DNA of 64,000 nt from Achaetomium macrosporum. Lineage: Eukaryota > Ascomycota > Sordariomycetes > Sordariales > Chaetomiaceae. The stretch is taken from the NCBI GenBank assembly GCA_033296875.1, contig MU860036.1:1-64000 (forward strand), written 5' to 3'. Of this stretch, positions 45,397 to 55,346 are shown piece after piece; positions within the stretch are counted from its first letter, which is position 1; the number at the start of each line of letters is the position of its first letter. Made by a program: the position numbers and the translations under genes. The notes beneath the pieces were generated by a model. It did no database searches, had not been told where the DNA came from, and saw only the letters and a list, made by a program, of their open reading frames with translations.

Positions 45397-46401
45397 ATGT
45401 CCGGCGCAGTCGAGAGCGTCAAGGTGCGTTTCGAAGGACCAGTCGCTTGCGCCACGCGACGGACTCGATCAACAAATTGATAAAGGAAACTTCTAACCGG
45501 TCGCAACACAGGCCGCCGTCGAGCGCGTCATCCTGGACCCGAGATACCATGATCTGTTGACTGTGGTAAAGGGCGCTCGCAATGGCGCCGTCTACGGGAC
45601 CAAAGTGCGGTTTCCGCATGCGCTTGTGTACGGGAATTGGCAGAGGCGTCACCCCATGCATGTATACTGTCGGCGCTGACTCGGTACGAACAGAATGATC
45701 ATGCTTTTCCGCTCTGGAACGTATGTCCTGCTCCAACGCGTCTCTGCGGCCGTCTCTCCCTTATCATCGAACAGCACAGCTAACCTTGCGGCCGCAATAT
45801 AGCCTTCGCCAAAAAGCGTGGCTCATCTTCCGCGCGACAAGGACACACGCCAGGAATCTTGCCAAATTCGCCGCCATCTATAAGGCGACGTGCGTGCTAT
45901 TAAAGAACTACGGCGCAACACCAGGGAAGGAAGGCAAGAACTTGGCCCTCGTTTCTTTTCCTTTCCCCACGTCCCACCCAGAGTCAGGAAGGGGATGTAA
46001 AACAAGGCTAACCCAGATGACTAGGCCCCTACGATAGCTTCATAGCCGGTTTGCTAGGCGGCTACATCGTCTTTGGGCAACGCTCCAAGCGATCTGGCCG
46101 GATCTCGAGCGTCAGCCAGCAGATCGTCATCTACGTTTTCGCGCGCGTCGTGTTGGCGCTGGCCCGCCTCGCCGTCAAGCCGGGCTACGGCCTGCCCCTC
46201 GTTTCGGACCCCCAGCGCAGCGCCGCCATCAGCCACTATGCTTGGCCCCTGTTCGCCAGTTTGTCGTGGGCTTCCGTCATGTACCTCTTCAAGTGGCACG
46301 CCGCGGAACTGCAGCCGAGCTTAAGGAGTAGTATGACGTATATCTATACCAACGCGGATTCGTGGGATGGGTTGGGGAATTTCCTCTGGCACAATAAGTG
46401 A
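45397..46401 (+). CDS. pxmp4: Peroxisomal membrane protein 4 (PXMP4/PMP24, Tim17-family fold)
   Basis: Five exons are inferred: 45397-45423, 45512-45627, 45694-45720, 45803-45933 and 46025-46401, giving 225 residues. Recognisable conserved blocks are YHDLLTVVKGARNGAVYGTK, VRFPHALVMIMLFRSGTLRQ (assembled from three exons) and YDSFIAGLLGGYIVFGQRS. Several hydrophobic helices with small-residue patterns fit the Tim17/Tim22/Tim23/Pmp24 superfamily. Exon 3 is only 27 nt. The fourth intron begins GC rather than GT (AAG|GCAAGA, branch GCTAAC, acceptor CTAG); it restores KEG-PYDSF exactly. The protein is an integral peroxisomal membrane protein of unclear transport role. Its presence, like PEX5, is ordinary for the genome rather than evidence of a cluster. 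Confidence 0.9.
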
Positions 46402-47747
46402 TATGGCTGGAGGGTTGTCGCAGCTGGACGGGTTTCCAGACTGCCCGTATACCGCGTATCACTGAAGCAGCCTCGGTCACCGATGTGGAGCTTTTAAATG
46501 GAACTCTGCGCGAGGGACGGGGTTGACCATTCTGGAATGGTTTGGCATGTATACATGTATAGGCGTTTACTGGGGTTTGCTTGGGTTTCTAGATCTGTTC
46601 CAAGGTCATCACCGTTCAACCTCATTACTCGGAGGCGCGGATGGACGTCTTACATTTGCACATGTAAGTACCGTATGTACCATGTTGTTCCGGCAATAGA
46701 AGGGGAGATGACAACTACCTAAGGAATGCTGAGCAGTTGGTTTGACAACATCGCCCAATGGAGCTGCCTGGGAGTTTTTGGAAACTGGCAAACTTCCAGT
46801 ACCGGCTACACTCCCTGCCTAGTTGGTGCCTGATATTGGGGATTCTGCTTCTGATTGTTTGTATCATACTGACCGTCGTGTATGTTGAAGCTTCTTTGTT
46901 CGCAAAGACTACCGTACCTAGCTTGGTACTCGAGCACCTCCATGGTCATTGCATGAATATTGGAAGTGCGCTTGGGGTATTGCAGGTGCGGCGATCGAGT
47001 CGGGTGGGAAATGACACACGTTGCCGCAGCCAGTCATCGATGTAGAAGTTCTGCACTTCCTGCTTCCACCGACTACCCCCAAGTGGCCGAGCAAAGTATT
47101 TCATATTATAACGGGGAAAAATCATTATTAAATGCAACTTGCGATCCCTGGGCGCCTCAGACCGCTCCCTTCTGTGATGGGTGCAGGCGGTAGGTGGTTG
47201 ATGCCTTGGGTTGGCCTGACGGCAGCAAAGGCACGAACACGCAGCCACGCAGCTGTGTGCCACGTTTCCCCGTCACACCTACAAACGGCTGGTTCTTCAG
47301 ATATGTTCCAAGTGTTCCTCCTCCGTCTGCGAACCACGCCTTGCCCTGTGTCATAGGAAGCTCTTCGACAAATTACCGGTCTGCCATGGCTCAACCGAAC
47401 CACTGCTTGACGGAAGCGTTGAGCCACAAAAGGGGCAGCTATTTCACTCTGATTACATTAGCTTCCTTCGATTTCGTCATCCTAAAGCCATAACATAGTT
47501 CGCAACTCCACTGGTGATTTACGGCATATCCCCATGGACTTGGCTCTGTACACCCCTCGTGCTCTCTCATCTTCGAACCCCTACTATCCTCCCAACCCTT
47601 AAAGTGTGATGTCCTCTTTCCAAGTGTGGCAGTCATCGAGAAAAGAAAATCTTTCGCCCAGACCTCCCAACCAACTGAAACACGACAGCCACAGCCATTC
47701 TTCGTCTCTAACGACTCCCCAATCCGTCGACGACCCAATCATACAAC
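46402..47747. other. Intergenic region
   Basis: About 1.3 kb between PXMP4 and the RBR ligase gene. Nothing supported beyond flanks. Confidence 0.4.
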
Positions 47748-48786
47748 ATGGCACCGCCACCAACAACAACAACACAGCCAGCACTCTGCACCATTTGCCT
47801 CACCCCGCTGACCAACTTCAACCCTTCCCGCCGCCCCTTCGCAGTCTTCCCCTGCAGCCACGTCCACTGCCTGGCCTGCCTCCGCCGCAACTTCATCCTC
47901 AGCATGGAGACGGCACCGCCCCGTCCCGTCCAGTGCTGTCCCGACCAGCGCCTCGCCACATCCATGCTGCGGCAGTGCCTCTCGCTCAGGTCGCCCGAGG
48001 TTGCCGCGTACCGAGAGAGGTTGGCCGAGTACGATGCCAAGGTGAAGCTGTACTGCCATGACCCCAGGTGCGGGAGATTTATCCCAGATGCGCTGAGGAG
48101 TGGACGAGTTGGGAAATGGTGTGTGCCTTTTTTGGGGTTTCTTTCTTTCTTTCTTTCTTGGTTTATGGTCCTATCCTGATTTTGGGTTTGTCGTTCTTTT
48201 GCGCTGTTTCCGTCATGAAGACTCTCAGGAAGGGGTAGGGGGTAGCAAAAGAGGGAAATGGGCAACACTTGGAAGTGAAACACTGGTGGGAAGCCGTCCG
48301 AAGATAGACTAATATTGTTCTTGCTGTAGTAGAGGTTGTTATGGGAAGACGTGTGTCGAGTGCCGTGGGCGAGCGCATCTCGGGCGATGTGAAGACCATC
48401 TGGATGAGGTTGAGGATGGCAGCGGAATGGTGAAGGCTAGGAGGCCGGTGAGATGGGGGGATGAAGTGCGGTTTAAAAAGACAGCGAGGGAGATGGGTTG
48501 GTGAGTACTTTCCTGTCTTCCTGGGACCACTCGCGAGAGTCGTTGCGTTAAGTCTACAACTAAGCTAACTTTCACCCAGGAAGCAGTGCCCGAAGTGTGG
48601 ACGATGGGTAGAAAAGACATGGGGGTGCAACCATATCTCGTAAGTCACACTGCATCTCTCAATCACCCCTGGGACGGGCGTGAGGTGGCTGACTGGAAAT
48701 GAAACAGCTGCATCTGCGGATGCGACTTCTGCTATCAATGCGGACGAGCATACAAGGATCATAGCCACTGCTACTGCCCCTTGTGA
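47748..48786 (+). CDS. Compact RBR (RING-IBR-RING2) E3 ubiquitin ligase
   Basis: Four exons are inferred: 47748-48118, 48330-48500, 48580-48639 and 48708-48786, all with phase-2 junctions, giving 226 residues. RING1: CTICLTPL, then CSHVHCLACLR and CCPDQ. IBR: LYCHDPRCGRFI, then (after intron 1) CRGCYGKTCVECRGRAH. RING2: CPKCGRWVEKTWGCNHISC, where GCNH-x2-C is the catalytic-cysteine context of RBR ligases, completed by CGCDFCYQCG and a terminal HCYCPL. In RBR enzymes ubiquitin is passed from E2 via the RING2 cysteine. The protein has almost nothing outside the triad. Intron 1 (211 bp) is long for this window and contains a TTTC run. Substrate unknown. Confidence 0.9.
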
Positions 48787-49236
48787 ACACCCACCGGTTA
48801 GGCCTGCGATCTGTGCAGAGTTCGGGGTCGTTTGAAACTTCTCACAAGTTGTATTCTGTCTGACTTTCCTGCACCATTGCAGTGAGACGACTCACAAGGT
48901 CACTTCCTCGGTGTTGGTGGTCAAGGTAGGTACTCAAGCTTCTCAATGGCTACTTACTCAGAATTTACATGGGCGGAGATACCCTTGGAACTTTTGAGGA
49001 GTCCGGCGGAGAGGCAACCTGACTTACCTGGATGGGTACTCCAGAGGATCTAGAAGGGGTCTTGCATAGCACATTTTCATCTTCAGAGGAACACAAGAGT
49101 CGCCGTCGCAGACAGTAGGGCGTGTTTTTGGATAATACTGGCCAACCTCAAATCCAACTCCGAACGCCATTCCCATGCTAGCCTTTGCCGGCCCTGCCAC
49201 CCGCCAAGAAAGAGGTTTACCAACGCTAAACCAACG
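48787..49236. other. Convergent intergenic region between the RBR gene and NSA2
   Basis: 3' flanks only; nothing else supported. Confidence 0.4.
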
Positions 49237-50714
49237 TTACACTAGAAGAACGGCATTCAAGCAACCATCGTTCTGTTGTGGGAGAACAGATTAGCATCCG
49301 CACGTCCAAAATACCCCTTTATGAGAAGAGCATACCTCCGGGTTGTTTGTGATCTGCGCGTAACGGCCCCAAGCAATCTTTCCCGAAGCTGTGACGATAC
49401 CCAGATCGGAGACATTGACCTCGATGCTGGGCCTTGGTTAGCAGCTTCCTCTCAGGAAACGTGAGAAGAGGGAGGCAAGCATACATAGTACCCTTGGTCA
49501 GAACACCTAGTTGGGTATCTTGATCTTCTAGTTAGCACTTCTGGCACAGCGCGACACGGAAGGACAATGTAGCATACAACTGTGCAGAGTTAGCGTTGCA
49601 GCTCAAGGATGGTATTGTTTAGACAACTCACAGAGGATTGCTTGGGTTCTTCTTCACGCCGAGGATGGGAAGCTGTACTGTGACGTTAAGAGTCGGGTGG
49701 GTGACGTTGGCCTTCTTGTAACGCAGCCCCATGGGCCGGATGAAGCCTGCATAGCTGTCAGTTTCCCTCCGAGACACTGCCAACAATTCCCGAGCCACGA
49801 TAGCCCCATTCGAGAAATACAGACGGAGAGGGAGACTCACGTTCGTATTTGACCGGTCGCCTCGTAAAGTCGGGCCCGACAAAAGTAGGCTGGGGCGGTT
49901 ATTAGCATCGTGTCCGCATCTTTGGGTTGCGGAGCCAAGCCAACCTTTGTGACAACACGCTTCCACCCTGATATGACATAATTAGCATCCAATTCCGAAA
50001 CAATGCCGCCGTCGCGTCACGACACATACCCTTCTTCTGTGTCTTTTTCCCTGTCTTGACACTGTGTATCTGTCAGCCCCACCACTCCAACCAACCCACG
50101 CCAAAGACAGCACATACACCTTGAACAGCTCCTCCTCGCTGATGCCCCTGACCTTGGGGATGGGCACCGAGAACCTCGCGGCCTTCTCGGCCCGCTTATT
50201 CTTGATCTGCGAGCTCAGAGCCTTGGCCGTGGTCGGGTTGGCTCGGTCGAGCAGGTAGGCGGGCACGGGGTCGGACGGCTCTTTCTCGGCTGGAGCACCC
50301 TTGATGTTGCGCTCCTCGTGCTGCTTGATCGCCTTGCGCATCTGGATCTTCTGGGCGTGGCGCTGCTTAGCGTACAGCTTGGCCCGCAGGCCGCGCAGGT
50401 TCTGCGCATTCTCGCTCTGCTTGTGGCCCTCGCGGGCGGCCTTCTTGCGCGCGCGCTCCTCATGGTCCAGGCGCTTGCCGTGGAGCTTGCGATGTCTCTC
50501 TGTTCAACCCGCCGAGTTTAGAATGTGAGTTGCTATGAGCCGCGAGAAGACGGGCAGACGAAGCGCATCCGGGGGGATGGCCCGTCCTCGCCTTAGGATA
50601 GGAGCATACCGATATACTCGTTCTGAGGCTGTAGTTTGTCAAGACATGTGGTTAGTTAGGCTCGCCGTGATGCAAACAGATGCTGTGGTCTGCGCCCGGT
50701 AAGGAACTTACCAT
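49237..50714 (-). CDS. nsa2: Ribosome biogenesis protein NSA2
   Basis: Eleven coding exons are inferred on the minus strand: 50714-50712, 50628-50610, 50499-50118, 50061-50030, 49967-49945, 49889-49841, 49746-49632, 49579-49578, 49518-49485, 49426-49336 and 49272-49237. They sum to 786 bases, 261 residues, the known length of yeast Nsa2. The start (MPQNEYIERHRKLHGKRLD), the middle (RAEKAARFSVPIPKVRGISE) and the end (NDGCLNAVLLV) are classic NSA2. The first coding exon is only the ATG, the second is 19 nt, and the eighth only 2 nt (TT), needed to keep PLYTQLGVLTKG in frame. NSA2 binds pre-60S particles in the nucleolus/nucleus and is required for 27S pre-rRNA processing; its C-terminal part is an S8e-like barrel. 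Confidence 0.95.
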
Positions 50715-51627
50715 TTTGACTTATGACGCCCTCGCGACGAACTCGAGCTGGAGGGACCAGACACAGCACCAAGGCTGCCACTTTGAGAGTCGAGGCCCTT
50801 TGACACGGCGTTGTACGCGCAGAGAGGCATTCACCGATAAAAAAATGGATGGGGCTTATCAGATTCCAGGAGCTGGTGGGGCAACCGTGAGCGATTGCTT
50901 AGTAACCTTGATAGGTAGCCCAGCGCAGCTCAGGACACCCGGCTAGCCCACTAAGGTATGTACAGTACGGATCCGTACATCCATGCCTCATCTTAATTCC
51001 TGAACTCTGTAACTTAAGGTAGGTAGGTAAGTTAAGGTTCCTTAGGTATCCTTCGAGGCTTCGACAGGATGGAGCAGGCCGAACATGGTGCGCTGGCTAC
51101 CCCACCCCTTCGAAGACGACCCAGGTGCTGTCTTCCGCTCTCCCACGGCAAGATGGATAAAGGTGCACAGTGCCTGCCGCGAATGTTTAGTTAAAGAACA
51201 TGGTAAGGCGGCGGGCATGCTGTGAGTCAAACCCATACAGGGCCCTAGTTGGCGAGACAATGCTCGAGACACGTTGAGAGTTCGGCGTGCGACAATCACT
51301 CAACCATCACCCGGTCTGCGGCAGGGCAACCTGGAACCGTGGTTTGCAGGAAAGGATAGACATGCATGGGTTGCTGTTTACACAAAGGAATAGCTGAAAA
51401 ATTATACCATGATGGATGCTGCCGAACCGTGAACTCCCAGGCCATGATGATGCGGTACGGTATCTCGATGGTGCCCCGTCTAGAAATCAACGCCCTCCCA
51501 ACCCTCAATGATTCCCCGCCCCTCCAAGAAAAAAAAGTCTTCCAAGAACGCGAGACGCATTGCGTCGCCCCGACGCACAAATATCCTGACAAACCTGTCC
51601 AAAGCCCCAAGCTGCGGCGATCGCGCG
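50715..51627. other. Intergenic region upstream of NSA2 and downstream of SPT2
   Basis: Contains a perfect 14-bp palindrome GTACGGATCCGTAC (about 50966-50979) and a run of AAGGTAGGTAGGTAAG/CCTTAGGTA words at about 51014-51050. No gene supported. Confidence 0.45.
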
Positions 51628-52830
51628 TCAGCGACTGCCAGCCTTGGTCTTCGCAGCCTCAAGGAGCCTGCGTTTGCGCTCTTCCTTTTCACGCTTCAGC
51701 CGCCTTTCCAGCGCCTCTTGCTCCATGTCCTCACGCCGGGCATGGCGGTCGGCTTCTTGCTCCTCATCTTCGATGTCGGATAGACCGGCCTCCATGTCCG
51801 ACTCTTCGTCGTACGAGTCGTACCGATACTGGGTTCCAATGCCATAGCCGGCTTCTTCTTCATCATCGTATTCGATGAAATCATCAAGATCATCATCATC
51901 ATCATCATACTTCTTCCGGGAGCTCGAAACCGAGCCTCCATACCGGGGCCTATCGCGAGACCGAGCCGAGCCTGGACGGCCTGCAGCGCCAGGTTTGCCC
52001 GTTGACGAAGTGCCAGGCCGGGGTCGCGCTGTTCCAGTGTAGCCTGTTGTTGCTAAAGCCGCCTTCTTGACCTTCTTCTCTTCCACTGGTGCCGTCTTCT
52101 GGGTATTTGTAGGATCGGATGCGGCATTCTGACGGGCGCCGGAAGCTTTCCCAATGTCCCGCAAAGGCATGCCCGTGCCACGTGCTCTGCCCGATGTCCC
52201 GTTCCTCGCGGCCATCCTAGCCTTCTTCGACCCATCCGTCTTCATCTCCTTGCGCTCCTTCATCGTCATGCTCCGCTCGACCGTCTTGTGGTGTATCTTC
52301 CCAAGAGACTCCCTCAGCTCTGAATTGGCCTTTGCTCGGGCCATAATCTCTGCGTATGACCGCTTTTTCGGCGGCGCAGAATCTGTGACGGTCGGGCGGC
52401 TGGTGACAGGCCGAGAAGGCAGGCTCTTGCTGGTGTTCAGGGACGCCTTTCCCGTGCCGCTAGCATTGGAACCGGCGAGACCGGGCCTGGCGGTCGAGAC
52501 GGGCTTGTCCGAGCCATGCTGCGCCTTCGAGGCCGGCTTGTCGGTGGGGATGGCCGGTCGATCCGCAGGCCGTGGTGATGGTCTTGGCGAGCTGGGATCC
52601 GGCCGTGAGGCCTTCTCCGGCATCGACTCAGCGTTGGCCGCTCTCACCGCCGCGGGACGCAGCTCATCTTCGGCTTTCCGTTTCCGCGGGACGACTCCCG
52701 GCCGAGGCACCGGGTTTGGCGAAGGCGTGGGCTTCTCGCCCGTGATCGACGCTAGTAAGTCGAGAATCTAGAAGGCACCAGTTAACCTTGACGATATAGA
52801 GACGAGAAATGCGCTGGCACTCACCGGCAT
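51628..52830 (-). CDS. spt2: SPT2 chromatin protein (histone H3-H4 chaperone)
   Basis: Two exons (52830-52825, six bases coding Met-Pro, and 52767-51628; 57-bp intron) give 381 residues. It starts MPILDLLASITGEKPTP after splicing. The long middle is basic and disordered (PKKRSYAEIMARAKANSELR, TVERSMTMKERKEMKTD). An acidic stretch follows (DDDDDDLDDFIEYDDEEE, from a CAT/ATC-rich DNA run). The C-terminal SPT2 homology region comprises SYDEESDMEAGLSDIEDEE and a highly charged helix (EDMEQEALERRLKREKEERK). SPT2 binds histones H3-H4 through this helix and acts in transcription elongation and heterochromatin silencing in the nucleus. The very short first exon is unusual but both sites are consensus (GTGAGT...CTAG). 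Confidence 0.92.
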
Positions 52831-53586
52831 GGTGGCTGGTGCACCGTGTCCAGAACCTCAATCCCACGGGTTTTGTTAACCACCCCCAGCCTCACACCCA
52901 GTCTCGACGCCAGGTCATTGAACGACCGCAATTTGAGGGAGGTTGAGGTTTCCTTGGCTCCTCTGTGAATACAGAGTCAATTCACGAGCTTGCCGCAAAT
53001 GCTTAACAATCTCCGTCCCAGCGAATTCAACTGCGCTGCCAATGATTGCTCTGTGAGGTGACAATCAGAACGCAAGGCGGTGAGGATATCAGAGGATGCG
53101 CGCAGCGAGTAAAAGAGATAAGTCGGCGGAGGGGAACAAAGGCGTTGGCGCGGTTGATGGTTGGCTGCCAGTCGCTTTTATAGGGCCACAGAGACCCTGG
53201 GCGAATTGCCAGAGTTCCCAAGCTCGCCGGGGTGGTGCCCGATGGGGATCGGAAGAAGGTTCTACCGGTTCCGAGGCGGCTTCCCCCTCCCCAATGTGAA
53301 CCCAACTGACCTGCCCTAACATCCAAATCAGGTGGTTTGTGGGGCAGGAAAATGCGAGCTCACAATTGCCATAATTGTAAAATAAATCGGCCAGCAACTT
53401 TCCCTCCGGCAGCCTTCAACCGACCAGAACTAGAAGAGTCTTTCTCCGCCCAATTTGCGGTTAAACTTGATTGACCTCTCTTGTTCTCTGATTCCTTCAA
53501 GTGAGTTGTTCTTCTCGCAAACTCCCTCTTCGAGACGCTCAACAGAGTACTGAAACTGACGCCTGTTCGGCCGCAGACCATCCAAG
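52831..53586. other. Divergent promoter region of SPT2 and ribosomal protein P2
   Basis: Between two divergent genes; pyrimidine-rich near the P2 start, as usual for ribosomal protein genes. No other feature supported. Confidence 0.45.
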
Positions 53587-54042
53587 ATGAAGCACCTGGC
53601 TGCCTACCTCCTTCTCGGCCTCGGCGGCAACACCTCGCCTTCGGCTGCCGATATCAAAGCCGTTCTCGAGTCTGTCGGTATCGAGGCTGATGATGAACGC
53701 CTCGAGAAGCTCCTGTCTGAGCTGGAGGGCAAAGACATCAACGAGGTGCGCGGGAATGTCCTTTGCAACACGGTGGATACGGTGTACTGACATGATAGAA
53801 ACACAGCTGATTGCTGAGGGTTCGTCCAAGCTCGCCTCTGTCCCGTCTGGTGGCGCTGGCGCTGCTGCCGCCACTGGTGTTGCTGCGGCCGGCGGCGCCG
53901 CCGCTGAGGCTCCTAAGGAGGAGGAGAAGAAGGAAGAGGGTATGCGTTCCTGCTGTAGACTTCCGTCTCCCTGTCCATTACTGACGTCGCTGCAGAGAAG
54001 GAGGAGTCCGACGAGGACATGGGCTTCGGTCTCTTCGACTAA
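53587..54042 (+). CDS. rpp2: 60S acidic ribosomal protein P2
   Basis: Three exons (53587-53745, 53807-53939, 53996-54042) give 112 residues, normal for P2. N-terminal dimerisation domain: MKHLAAYLLLGLGGNTSPSA and SVGIEADDERLEKLLSELEG. An Ala/Gly hinge follows, then the charged tail ending EESDEDMGFGLFD, the conserved P-protein C-terminus that recruits translational GTPases to the ribosomal stalk. Intron positions keep phase 0 and phase 1. High confidence. Confidence 0.97.
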
Positions 54043-54639
54043 GCCCCGAGTTGTGGTTGCTGCAAACTTGCTCAGCGCTCTGGGGTCCTTTCCGAAGAAT
54101 CTTGATGACCTTCTTGCGCAGCCACGACATACACTGGGCACATGGTATGGCGTAGGCGGGGGTTCCGGACGTGAGGGGGATACCCCTCGTAACCGAGGAT
54201 CCTGGACTAGCGACCTGGGTATGACGGGGCGCAGGGCATGTAGAATGGAATATAACAGTCCAAGGCGCTCTTCGGATGTACTGTGTTCCCGGCATGCACC
54301 ATGGATCCAATCCGTTGTCGTTCATCATGGCTGTGAGGCCGCTTCAGGTTGCACGCTCAGCGGCTCGGCCTTGCGTCGCGATGCGCATTGCATACCGGGA
54401 CATTTGTGTTCTCTATCTACAGTATCTATTTGCTCTTGAGACCATCGCGTCCACCACAGGGCTTGATTCAGCTTGTCCCAGCACCCGTTAGTCTGCTGGG
54501 CTTTGCGTTGTGCGCGGGAGCGCGTTGGACCCACTTTTCTTGTTGGGCGGGGAGGAGCGCCCACCCCGCTACGCGGCTTCTCATTGGCCAGATTTGCATG
54601 ACGCGCTGTGAACGCGACGGCGTGCACGGACCACTGTCC
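54043..54639. other. Region between P2 and the module copy
   Basis: P2 3' UTR and upstream DNA of the next transcription unit; no other feature supported. Confidence 0.4.
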
Positions 54640-54668
54640 TTCGCGTATAAATTGACCTGTTCTCCCAC
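54640..54668 (+). promoter_or_regulatory. TATA-type core promoter before module copy A
   Basis: TATAAATT at 54646-54653 followed directly by GACCTGTTCTCCC. The same arrangement (TATATA then TGACCTGTTCTCCC) recurs at 59363-59383 before module copy B, so the two copies share a promoter-proximal block as well as protein-coding modules. Confidence 0.55.
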
Positions 54669-54840
54669 GGGCCCCAACGCTTTCTCCTTCCTTCCAAGCG
54701 CTTGAATTTGAGCTTCCAGGTTGTTTAAAGACCAATTCATCGCGCTTTCTACTTGACTCACGATTCACACGGTTTGAATTTGCTGCTTCTCAATTGAAGA
54801 TACTCAAGGATACCCAATTCCTTCTCATACACTATCAACA

Positions 54841-55273
54841 ATGGCTCTCAGTTAGGCACTTCGCAAGTCTGTTGATCTTTTTCGTCAATTCCGTGACCTT
54901 GTCGCTCTTCGATCCGTCCTCCACAAACAGCGTGGACGGGCTCGCGAGGCACAGGACAATGCCTGGTTCGCATCTGAATTGTGTCGCACCTTCCCGTGTG
55001 ATGCGGCCGAGGCCATCGAGGAGATACTCGGTGACCTCGAGCGTGGCGTTTGGCAACGTACCTGGTCATCCAAGTCCTTGGCTCGCCCATTCTCCGCCAT
55101 TGCCGAGGAAATTGCAGAGCCTGAGCCAGAGACTCGCAGTTTCCCAGCGGTGAAGACTATCTTCGAAGCGATTAAATCTGCGATCCGTGCCAGAAGGGTC
55201 GCGGAGCACGAAAAAGAGACGATTGAGGCGGAGTGCCGGGCTCTCATCTGTTCCGCCGCTTTTTCGTTAAGTG
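54841..55273 (+). CDS. Unrecognised repeat-module protein segment (copy A), possible 5' exon of Mps1
   Basis: From 54856 an open frame runs 139 codons to a GTAAGC donor at 55274. I do not recognise the protein. It contains a head (VALRSVLHKQRGRAREAQDN), a module start (CDAAEAIEEILGDL), a Trp/Ser part (GVWQRTWSSKSLARPFSAIA) and a spacer (VKTIFEAIKSAIRARRVAEH), and then begins a second module (EHEKETIEAE). Related copies fill 59.5-63.5 kb. The only nearby upstream ATG (54841) is followed four codons later by TAG (54853-54855), so no complete coding start is visible; TTAG may act as a splice acceptor. The intron 55274-55341 (branch CTAAC, acceptor CAACAG) would join this frame to the Mps1 ATG in phase. 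Either it is a 5' part of the Mps1 gene or a separate, possibly dead, copy. Confidence 0.4.
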
Positions 55274-55346
55274 GTAAGCTCTCCATGTGCAACCCAAAAA
55301 CAATCAAAACAATCCACCTAACCAACACTAACCATCAACAGCGGCC

